Shown here: positions 5,811 through 11,707 of the stretch, in pieces
Layout of the letters: every line of letters begins with the position of its first letter
How positions within the stretch are numbered: position 1 is the stretch's first letter
Notes under the pieces: model-generated
What the model was told of the DNA's origin: nothing
The model's input: the letters and a program-made list of their open reading frames with translations, nothing else
The model's database searches: none
Source: an uncultured Gammaproteobacteria bacterium
Lineage (GTDB): Bacteria; Pseudomonadota; Gammaproteobacteria; Steroidobacterales; JABDMI01
Length of the DNA: 11,707 nucleotides
Assembly: GCA_938039225.1 (NCBI GenBank)
Contig: CALHVH010000148.1
Location: forward strand, 1-11,707
Direction of reading: 5' to 3'
Program-made: the position numbers and the translations under genes

Positions 5811-7432
5811 GATTCTTTACTCCTTTTCATTTTTTCTTCGTCAGTTTCAATTTTTTTATTAGAATCACTAACCGCTAAACAAGCGCGAATTACCGCTGAG
5901 GCTTTATTACAGGTTTCTTGTACTTCACTATCGGGGTCAGAGTCTAGAACAACTCCAGCACCGGCCTGCACCGTTGCCAAGCCATTACGAACTTGTGCAG
6001 TTCTAATGATAATTGCCGTATCCATATCACCCGCTGCATTTAAATAGCCAACGGCTCCGCCGTAGGTTCCTCGATAATTATTCTCTAAACCACGCAATAT
6101 GCTTGTGGCTTTAATTTTTGGTGCGCCTACTAAAGTGCCCATATTGTGGCAGGCTTGGTAGGCGTGTAAGGCATCTAAATCTTCATCTAACTCGCCAATA
6201 ACTTCCGATACTAAATGCATCACATGGGCGTAACGAACAACCTGTAGTAATTCTCTAACTTTGCGAGTCCCAGCCTTACAAATACGGGCAATATCATTTC
6301 TGGCCAAATCAACTAACATCATGTGTTCAGCCAATTCTTTGGTATTTTGTTTGAGAGATGCTTCGATACGGCTATCTAAATCTGGATCTATACGACCGTG
6401 TATATCCGTTCCACGTCTGTGTGTTCCGGCGATTGGATAGATAGTTACTTCTCGATTACGTGCTGTAAATTTGACAGCACTTTCAGGACTTGCTCCAAAG
6501 AAAGCATAACGTTCGCCTTGTAAAAAAAACATATAAGGACTGGGGTTATGCTGTTTTAATACTTGATAAGCGGCGAAGGCATCATCACAAGGCAATTCAA
6601 ATTGACGGGATAAAACCGTTTGAAAAACGTCACCTGCTTTAATGTGCTCACGGATAACTTCGATACCTTGTTTAAACTTTGTTGGGCTCATGGTAGCGTA
6701 TTGCTCTACCTGGCCTTTAAGGTCTACTCGAGGAATGCTGTTTAGCTTTTGTTTTTTTAGACTCTCTAAGCGAAGCACTAAGTCATTAAGTTGTGTATTG
6801 ATGCTTAAGTTATTTGCATTGCGATTGAAGGCTAAAGTAAATAATTTGGCTTGTTCGCTTTGTTCATCTCTAATAAATAACTGGTCAGCTAAATAATAGA
6901 CATAGTCCGGAATATCTTTGTCACCAATGGCTGAGCTAGGAATTTCTTCAAATTGATCAACAATATCATAAGCAAAATACCCAAATAAAAAGGTTACTGC
7001 GTCTTGTTCAGCGTCTCCGCTACGTAATAATTGTTGCGTTTGTCTCAAAGGCTCAAAAATATTGAACGCTCGTAAACGTGTTTCTTCATCATCACTGCTC
7101 GTATTAGATACGTTGCAATCTATGTAAAAGCCTGAATCATTATCGATAATCGCTACTGGAAGATTGAGTAATGGTTTTAAGTCATTAAGAAAATGTATAC
7201 CGTTATCAGACAAGGCAATAAAGTGAACTTGTTTATTTCGGCATTCAATTCTTACGGCTGCCGATAGCATGAGAAGGCTTTTTACATGGTGAAGCTGACC
7301 AACCGCAGCCGTTTCAAACAAGGCTGTATGAGGTTTTATATGCCCCGTATCTGCATCTCTACACAGCGCGGCATAGACATCGCTTGCAGTGGCCTGTGTA
7401 TTTAATGTTCGATTTAATATTCTGTGTTGCAT
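5795..7432 (-). CDS. trpE: Anthranilate synthase component I
   Basis: Chorismate-using large subunit that makes anthranilate with ammonia from TrpG. Length 545 aa, of the E. coli/Vibrio type. Conserved segments: NPSPYMFFLQ, YPIAGT, DLDSRIEASLKQ, ELAEHMMLVDLARND, MGTLVGAPKIKA, GAVGYL and the C-terminal AGAGVVLDSDPDSE. The N-terminal feedback-site motif, LLES in E. coli, reads LFET here (residues 38-41). AGTRPRG of relatives reads AGTHRRG. The C-terminal tail is lysine/glutamate-rich and overlaps the trpG start. ATG 7432 lies 54 nt after the attenuator T-tract; its ribosome-binding site is weak. It is the first structural gene and is controlled by the upstream attenuator. Confidence 0.97.
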   Translation of the reverse strand: MQHRILNRTLNTQATASDVYAALCRDADTGHIKPHTALFETAAVGQLHHVKSLLMLSAAVRIECRNKQVHFIALSDNGIHFLNDLKPLLNLPVAIIDNDSGFYIDCNVSNTSSDDEETRLRAFNIFEPLRQTQQLLRSGDAEQDAVTFLFGYFAYDIVDQFEEIPSSAIGDKDIPDYVYYLADQLFIRDEQSEQAKLFTLAFNRNANNLSINTQLNDLVLRLESLKKQKLNSIPRVDLKGQVEQYATMSPTKFKQGIEVIREHIKAGDVFQTVLSRQFELPCDDAFAAYQVLKQHNPSPYMFFLQGERYAFFGASPESAVKFTARNREVTIYPIAGTHRRGTDIHGRIDPDLDSRIEASLKQNTKELAEHMMLVDLARNDIARICKAGTRKVRELLQVVRYAHVMHLVSEVIGELDEDLDALHAYQACHNMGTLVGAPKIKATSILRGLENNYRGTYGGAVGYLNAAGDMDTAIIIRTAQVRNGLATVQAGAGVVLDSDPDSEVQETCNKASAVIRACLAVSDSNKKIETDEEKMKRSKESWVKW

Positions 7433-7486
7433 ATAAGGTACTGACCCAGATTTATGTCTTTAATTGTATTCTTGAAAAATGCCTAT

Positions 7487-7514
7487 AAAAAAACCCGCTA
7501 ATAAGCGGGCTTTT
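7487..7514 (-). terminator. trp attenuator terminator (3:4 hairpin)
   Basis: On the minus strand CCCGCT (7504-7509) pairs with AGCGGG (7494-7499) around TATT and is followed by seven T (7487-7493). Flanking A residues can extend the stem into the T-tract. This is an intrinsic terminator lying between the leader peptide and trpE, where an attenuator is expected. Confidence 0.92.
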
Positions 7515-7565
7515 AATATTCGCGTGTATTTCACACGCACACATCAACCCGCTTTAAGTTGCGAG
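7503..7565 (-). promoter_or_regulatory. trp attenuator regions 1, 2 and 3 (antiterminator)
   Basis: Region 1, CTCGC (7561-7565), can pair with GCGGG (7548-7552). Region 2, AAGCGGG (7548-7554), can alternatively pair with CCCGCTT (7503-7509), which is also the left arm of the terminator. The pairings are mutually exclusive, as in enteric trp leaders. A ribosome stalled at the Trp codons (7566-7574) would mask region 1 and free region 2 to form the antiterminator. A ribosome reaching the stop codon at 7554-7556 would cover region 2 and allow termination. An extra hairpin, GCGTGT-gaaat-ACACGC (7522-7538), lies in the 2:3 loop. Confidence 0.87.
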
Positions 7566-7601
7566 CCACCACCAGTTAGATTTGTGTGCGATTGAATTCA
7601 T
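7554..7601 (-). CDS. trpL: trp operon leader peptide
   Basis: A 15-codon frame encodes MNSIAHKSNWWWLAT, with three consecutive TGG codons (7566-7574) and a TAA directly beside attenuator region 2. Size, Trp run, position and link to a downstream terminator match enteric and Vibrio trpL. It works by ribosome stalling when charged tRNA-Trp is scarce, not through the peptide product. No Shine-Dalgarno is visible before the ATG, and the best promoter would start the transcript at or one base before the ATG, so initiation may be leaderless. An in-frame TTG two codons upstream is the only nearby alternative. Confidence 0.88.
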   Translation of the reverse strand: MNSIAHKSNWWWLAT

Positions 7602-7608
7602 GCACAAG

Positions 7609-7637
7609 AGATTACTGGTGCAGCCAAGTAATGTCAA
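7609..7637 (-). promoter_or_regulatory. trp operon promoter (sigma70 type)
   Basis: A perfect -35 TTGACA (7632-7637) and a -10 TAATCT (7609-7614) are separated by exactly 17 bp. The predicted transcription start is near 7602. The spacer carries TTACT next to the -35 and AGTAA overlapping the -10, an imperfect dyad that may bind a repressor. The spacing differs from the E. coli TrpR operator, so TrpR control is not claimed. Confidence 0.75.
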
Positions 7638-7696
7638 TGAGTTTTTGGTAATAAGGATATTTTATTTAGGTGCATTTGTAACTTTAAAGCTTTAGT

Positions 7697-9319
7697 TTAA
7701 TTTTTCTTCCAAAGCGCTTCACCTAACATTTCATGTGCAGCATTATGTCCTGGTACTCCAGTGACTCCACCGCCAGGATGTGTACCTGACCCACATATGT
7801 ATAAACCTTTTATTGGAGTACGATAATTTCCGTAGCCAAGCATTGGTCTGGCTGAGAACATTTGGTCCAGGCTTAAAACGCCGTGCATGATGTCACCTTT
7901 AGTGAGGCCTATTTTTCTTTCTAAATCTAGTGGACTTAGTACTTGTATTCCCACAATGGACTGCTTAAACCCAGGTGCATATGCTTCTACTGTATTTAGA
8001 ATACAGTCTACTGCTGAGTCTTTATGATTATCCCAATCACCTTCTAGGCCATTCACATCCGGATCAAAGTGCTGACAAAACAGACTAGCTACATGTTGAC
8101 CTTCGGGGGCCAGCGACTTGTCTAAAGTGGATGGTATGAGTATTTCTACAACAGGGTTTTTAGACCAACCAGCTGATTTGGAATCTAAATAAGCTTTATC
8201 TAGGTAGTCTATCGTTGAGCCAATGACTATACCGCCGGTTAAATGCTCGGCAGAGGCTCTTGCTTGATTTTGCAAACAGGTGAAACGTGGTAATTCATTC
8301 AATGCAACATTCATACGGAAGGTCCCTGAACCATTTTTATAATGTTTTATACGACGTTTAAAATCATTGGGTAAAAATTTATCATCAACTAGATTGCTAT
8401 ACAGAAGGCTTGGGTTTAAGTTTGAGGCAATGGCTTTTGCGAAATACTGCTGACCATTTTTAAGCGATGCCCCGATTGCTTTACCATTCTCTATAAGTAC
8501 TTCACTCACTTCAGCATTCAAAATAATATCAACATTGTGCTCTTCACATGCTTTTCGCATAGCTTGAGTAATTGCACCCATGCCGCCGACAGCATGTCCC
8601 CATACCCCTTTTTTACCATTGACTTCCCCAAAGGCGTGATGCATTAATACATAAGCCGTTCCAGGCGTGTACGGGCTTGCGTAGGTGCCGACAATACCGT
8701 CAAAGGCGAAGGCGCCTTTTACATAGTCATTTTCAAAATACAAAGAAAGGAAATCTGCAACACTTTTGGTGAAAATATCCATCACCACACGTTTTTGTTC
8801 TACGGTTAATTTTCTTGCCTGATTACTCAGTGCAAACAGTTTTAAAATATCTTTAATGCCTCCACCAGCATTAGGTGGCGTTTTTAATAACTGGTCACGT
8901 ATAAGATTACTGACCATTTCAATATCATTAAAGTAAACTGCTAAATTTTCCGCATCAGTCTGAGAATAACGAGCGATTTCATTTTTGAGGCTTTCTTCAC
9001 CCACAGTAAAGGCCAGAAAATCATGGTTTCCTGCTTCTGTATTGGGCCAAAAATTATTGACTTGTCGTTCGACAATTTCAAGACCATGTCGATGTAGGTC
9101 TAAGTCTTGTATTACTTTTGGATTGAGTAGACTGACAGTATAAGAAGCAACCGAATTTTTAAACCCTGGGTGAAACTCTTCAGTGATTGCTGCGCCACCA
9201 ACTTTGTCAGAGCGTTCTAATACAGTGACTTTAGCACCTGTTTTAGCGAGATAGAATGCACATACTAAACCGTTATGACCCCCGCCGATTATAATGACAT
9301 CATTTTTGTTGTTTGGCAT
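7697..9319 (-). CDS. FAD-dependent oxidoreductase, phytoene desaturase/PYROXD2-like
   Basis: A 540-aa flavoprotein. The N-terminus has the Rossmann FAD-binding signature DVIIIGGGHNGLVCAFYLAK (GGGHNG at 12-17) leading to VTVLERSDKVGGAA. The C-terminus has the family motif GLYICGSGTHPGGGVTGVPGHNAA, which closes the FAD site. Both are typical of the COG1233 group (CrtI/CrtO-like proteins and animal PYROXD2). The substrate is unknown: there are no carotenoid-synthesis genes nearby, so naming it a carotenoid enzyme would be unsafe. No signal peptide. ATG 9319 fits the motif position; the ribosome-binding site is weak. No intrinsic terminator separates its stop from the trp promoter, so some transcripts may read into the trp leader. 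Confidence 0.88.
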   Translation of the reverse strand: MPNNKNDVIIIGGGHNGLVCAFYLAKTGAKVTVLERSDKVGGAAITEEFHPGFKNSVASYTVSLLNPKVIQDLDLHRHGLEIVERQVNNFWPNTEAGNHDFLAFTVGEESLKNEIARYSQTDAENLAVYFNDIEMVSNLIRDQLLKTPPNAGGGIKDILKLFALSNQARKLTVEQKRVVMDIFTKSVADFLSLYFENDYVKGAFAFDGIVGTYASPYTPGTAYVLMHHAFGEVNGKKGVWGHAVGGMGAITQAMRKACEEHNVDIILNAEVSEVLIENGKAIGASLKNGQQYFAKAIASNLNPSLLYSNLVDDKFLPNDFKRRIKHYKNGSGTFRMNVALNELPRFTCLQNQARASAEHLTGGIVIGSTIDYLDKAYLDSKSAGWSKNPVVEILIPSTLDKSLAPEGQHVASLFCQHFDPDVNGLEGDWDNHKDSAVDCILNTVEAYAPGFKQSIVGIQVLSPLDLERKIGLTKGDIMHGVLSLDQMFSARPMLGYGNYRTPIKGLYICGSGTHPGGGVTGVPGHNAAHEMLGEALWKKN

Positions 9320-9429
9320 TTAACTATTTATTCCAGAATAGACAAAGAATTTTGAAAAAATATCATAGCTCCAATAACCTTCTGGGCTTAGAGAGTTTTT
9401 GAGCAAATGATGATGTGCATTAACAAATG

Positions 9430-9867
9430 TTACTTTACAGTAATGGTGATTTTCTCTGATAGTACAGGTTTAGAATGTGGAACATGAATAAAATTTCCTA
9501 GCAGCAATTGCAAGGTATGTGTGCCTGGTGAGAGTTCAAGATTAGTTTCTGTTTGCCCTTTTCCGAAATGAATAAGTGTTTCAGTAGCGGGTAAAGGTTT
9601 TGTTAAGTCAGGTAGCTCATTCATATCGATTAGTAAATGATGATGTCCAGTATTTTCAATGTTCACACCTGCAGGAGCTACGCCCATGCCTTTGAGACCA
9701 AAAATGACTCTTACCGGAGAACTTACAGTTTCTCCATCAAGAGGTGAAATGATATAACTGCTTATAGCCTTTTGAGAGTTCTTGGGAATACTAGACTCAG
9801 TTTTAGCTGAACAGGCTGATAAAAAAAATATCAGACTCATTATTAGAAGGATTTTAATGGTTTTCAT
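9430..9867 (-). CDS. DUF4399 domain lipoprotein
   Basis: A 145-aa exported protein. The N-terminus MKTIKILLIMSLIFFLSAC is a lipoprotein signal with lipobox LSAC (Cys19), so it should be anchored in an envelope membrane facing the periplasm. The rest matches DUF4399: SPLDGETVSSPVRVIFGLKGMG, GHHHLLID (74-81), IHFGKGQTET, PGTHTLQLLLG and HVPHSKPV. The domain's function is not established. It is rich in histidines (75-77, 100, 117, 128, 131), which suggests but does not show metal binding. The start at 9867 is supported by AAAAGG eight nt upstream. It lies after the msrAB terminator, 110 bp before the oxidoreductase gene, with which it may be cotranscribed. Confidence 0.88.
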   Translation of the reverse strand: MKTIKILLIMSLIFFLSACSAKTESSIPKNSQKAISSYIISPLDGETVSSPVRVIFGLKGMGVAPAGVNIENTGHHHLLIDMNELPDLTKPLPATETLIHFGKGQTETNLELSPGTHTLQLLLGNFIHVPHSKPVLSEKITITVK

Positions 9868-9933
9868 GGTCTGCGCCTTTTAGAAAATATTTTTAAGTTT
9901 AACATCTACTTGATTAGATTATTAAACTGACAT

Positions 9934-9964
9934 AAAAAAAGCGCTAAGAATTTATCCTAGCGCT
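9934..9964 (-). terminator. Intrinsic terminator of msrAB
   Basis: On the minus strand AGCGCTAGG pairs with CTTAGCGCT (nine pairs, one G-T) around a 7-nt loop and is followed by seven T (9934-9940). It lies 28 bp after the msrAB stop and separates msrAB from the DUF4399 gene. Confidence 0.93.
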
Positions 9965-9992
9965 AAGAGAGTCTTCATCCATGAAGGGGATA

Positions 9993-11150
9993 TTACTCGT
10001 TAAATAATTTTAGGTACTCGCCATAACCGGCTGATTGCATTTCGTCTTTTGCAATGAAACGCAAAGAAGCGCCATTGATGCAGTAACGCATTCCCGTTGG
10101 TTGTGGCCCATCAGGAAAAACATGTCCTAAGTGTGAATCCGCATACTTACTTCTAAGTTCGATACGCTTGCCTAGGAAGAGTGAGTTATCTTCTTTCTCT
10201 AGTATATTTTCTTTTTCAATGACATCCCAAAAACTTGGCCAGCCAGTACCGGACTTGTATTTATGTGTAGAGCTAAATAAAGGTTCGCCTGAGAGCACGT
10301 CTACATAAATACCGGCTTCTTTGTTGTCCCAGTTTTCACCAGTAAATGCTCGTTCGGTACCATCTTTCTGGGTGACTTTAAACTGAATAGGTGAAAGCTG
10401 CTCTTTTAGTTCTTTAGCTGATGGTTTGGTGTAATTTTTCCAAAACTCAGCCACATTTGATTTATTCATGGTGTCACTATTATCCGTTGGGGTTAAATCA
10501 AGCTCAGCATGCTGTTTCCAATTTTTTTTAATAAACTGGTCACGCCCTGAGCCATTTCGATACAGGCTATAACGCACTGGGTTTTCTAAATAATAATCTT
10601 GATGATAAGCTTCAGCCGCAAAAAATTCTTGCAATGGGTAGAGTGCAGTTACGATTGGTTCTTCAAATATTTTACTTTTCGCAAGTGCCTGTTTAGAGGC
10701 TAAGGCAATATTTTTTTGTTGGTCGTCGTGGTAAAAAATAGCTGATTTGTATTGCTTGCCACGATCAACAAAAGAACCACCATCATCGGTAGGGTCAATT
10801 TGACGCCAAAACGTTTCTAAGAGTGTTTCATAGGATACCAGATCTGGGTTGTATTTAATCTGAACTACTTCTAAATGCTTGGTTTTTCCGGCGGCAACTT
10901 TTCGGTATTCTGCACTGGCTGCTGAACCACCAGCGTATCCGGATACCGCACTGATAACGCCATCCAGTTTTTCAAATGGTGGTTCCATACACCAAAAACA
11001 ACCACCCGCAAAAGTGGCTAAGGCAAAATTATCGTTTTCAGATAGAACGGCACTTTCTGCCATGACTTTAGTCTCATTAGCAGCGTGTAAGTTAAAGTAA
11101 CTCACGCCTAGAATAATGAAAGAGATGATACTGAGTACTAATTTGTTCAT
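9993..11150 (-). CDS. msrAB: Exported bifunctional methionine sulfoxide reductase MsrA-MsrB
   Basis: Repairs oxidised methionine: MsrA reduces the S-sulfoxide and MsrB the R-sulfoxide. 385 aa. Residues 1-23 form a Sec signal peptide ending LHA, so it acts in the periplasm. MsrA spans roughly 42-195 with GGCFWCMEPPF (Cys51 nucleophile, Cys54). MsrB spans roughly 230-375 with SGTGWPSFW, DSHLGHVFPDGPQPTG and the catalytic RYCINGASLRF (Cys357). The MsrB zinc cysteines are replaced (Asp284, Ser287, Ser334, Ala337), and Thr302 occupies the usual resolving-cysteine position in SGCGWPSF. The order resembles Neisseria PilB/MsrAB without its thioredoxin domain. ATG 11150 begins the signal peptide; no strong ribosome-binding site. 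Monocistronic, ending in a strong terminator and divergent from the S41 peptidase gene. Confidence 0.95.
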   Translation of the reverse strand: MNKLVLSIISFIILGVSYFNLHAANETKVMAESAVLSENDNFALATFAGGCFWCMEPPFEKLDGVISAVSGYAGGSAASAEYRKVAAGKTKHLEVVQIKYNPDLVSYETLLETFWRQIDPTDDGGSFVDRGKQYKSAIFYHDDQQKNIALASKQALAKSKIFEEPIVTALYPLQEFFAAEAYHQDYYLENPVRYSLYRNGSGRDQFIKKNWKQHAELDLTPTDNSDTMNKSNVAEFWKNYTKPSAKELKEQLSPIQFKVTQKDGTERAFTGENWDNKEAGIYVDVLSGEPLFSSTHKYKSGTGWPSFWDVIEKENILEKEDNSLFLGKRIELRSKYADSHLGHVFPDGPQPTGMRYCINGASLRFIAKDEMQSAGYGEYLKLFNE

Positions 11151-11341
11151 AATGATATTTATACGCTTGCCATTGCAAAGAGTTTATAAAGTTTAGGTGT
11201 ATATATGACCTCGTTGTACGTATCATTATTACAGGCGTCAGTAGCTTACCGAGTATTTTGTAACTTATTGATTTATAGGTAAATGTTATTTTTAAGTATA
11301 TTGGTTTAGAATACGCTTATACATTCAGCAGAGAAAAAAGT

Positions 11342-11707
11342 ATGTCAAATTTTGTTAGGTCTTGTCGTTTTATTTCTATTTATCTTGCCGCAGCTTTATT
11401 GTTAAGCGCTTGTGGCGGAGGCAGTGGCAGTTCAGAAGAGCCCGTGGCAGTAGTACCTCCACCAACACCACCTGTTGCAACCGGGCCCGTATGGACAAAA
11501 GATGTTTTTGAACCTGAAGCTAATTTTAAGGACCGATGTGAAGCTCCTAGATCAGGCATAAATCCTGCTACGGGTAATGCTTATCCTGACATTGCCGGCT
11601 CAACCTTGTATGAAAATCATTGGTTACGTTCATGGAGTAATAATACTTATCTTTGGTATGACGAAATCGAAGATGTGGACCCAGGTACGGTTTCTGATCG
11701 ATTAGAG
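11342..11707 (+). CDS. Lipoprotein, probable S41-family (C-terminal processing) peptidase, N-terminal part
   Basis: An open frame from ATG 11342 runs off the right edge (122 codons). The N-terminus has a signal peptide with lipobox LSAC (Cys24) followed by GGGSGSS and a proline-rich linker (PPPTPP, about 39-44), so it is an envelope lipoprotein. The segment with FKDRCEAPRSG, NPATGNAYPDIAGS and ENHWLRSWSNNTYLWYDEI closely resembles the region before the PDZ and protease domains in a group of S41 peptidases from marine gammaproteobacteria. The catalytic domain is outside the window, so enzyme activity is inferred. It is the only plus-strand gene here, divergent from msrAB across 191 bp that must hold both promoters. 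The ribosome-binding site is a weak GAG. Confidence 0.75.
   Translation, partial: MSNFVRSCRFISIYLAAALLLSACGGGSGSSEEPVAVVPPPTPPVATGPVWTKDVFEPEANFKDRCEAPRSGINPATGNAYPDIAGSTLYENHWLRSWSNNTYLWYDEIEDVDPGTVSDRLE

Noticed and set aside
7609..7637. Canonical TrpR operator
   Set aside because: No CTAG-centred palindrome with the E. coli spacing is present; only a weak dyad with a different spacing.
7697..9319. Carotenoid biosynthesis gene (crtI/crtO)
   Set aside because: The fold motifs fit the wider family, but there is no crtB, crtE or other carotenoid gene nearby and the PYROXD2-like branch is an equally good match, so no pathway is assigned.
11284..11312. Promoter of the S41 peptidase gene with -10 TAGAAT
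   Set aside because: The -10 is plausible but no acceptable -35 is found at 16-18 bp spacing, so it is not listed as a feature.

Overview
The window looks like chromosomal DNA from an AT-rich gammaproteobacterium (roughly 40% GC by eye). The main reason is a complete enteric/Vibrio-type tryptophan operon: trpL-trpE-trpG-trpD-trpC(F)-trpB-trpA, with TrpC and TrpF fused, TrpG and TrpD separate, an E. coli-like TrpE, and transcription attenuation through a Trp-rich leader peptide. The genus cannot be fixed from the sequence. Almost everything is on the minus strand; only the gene at the right edge is on the plus strand.

Layout from left to right. 1-88: start of an unrecognised minus-strand gene cut by the window edge, with operator-like dyads upstream of it. 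197-268: a palindromic repeat. 298-7432: trpA, trpB, trpCF, trpD, trpG and trpE, all transcribed right to left. 7487-7637: the trp promoter, leader peptide (three consecutive Trp codons) and attenuator. 7697-9319: a large FAD-dependent oxidoreductase of the phytoene desaturase/PYROXD2 type. 9430-9867: a DUF4399 lipoprotein. 9934-9964: a strong intrinsic terminator. 9993-11150: an exported MsrA-MsrB fusion. 11342-11707: the N-terminus of a plus-strand lipoprotein that looks like an S41 (C-terminal processing) peptidase, divergent from msrAB.

The six trp genes encode every step from chorismate to tryptophan: TrpE/TrpG (anthranilate synthase), TrpD (phosphoribosyl transfer), TrpCF (isomerase and indole-glycerol-phosphate synthase), TrpB/TrpA (tryptophan synthase). 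Trp supply appears to be sensed by ribosome stalling on the leader peptide, which decides between an antiterminator and a terminator 54 nt before trpE. Two junctions (trpE/trpG and trpC/trpB) overlap, indicating translational coupling. Each of the other three junctions (G-D, D-C, B-A) carries an imperfect palindromic repeat of about 70-80 bp, and a fourth copy lies just after trpA.

The points most worth a second look are the possibly leaderless trp leader peptide, the repeat-filled operon junctions (including compensatory base changes between two copies), and the cysteine-poor MsrAB. I found no CRISPR, defence, phage or transposase gene and no convincing wholly new system.
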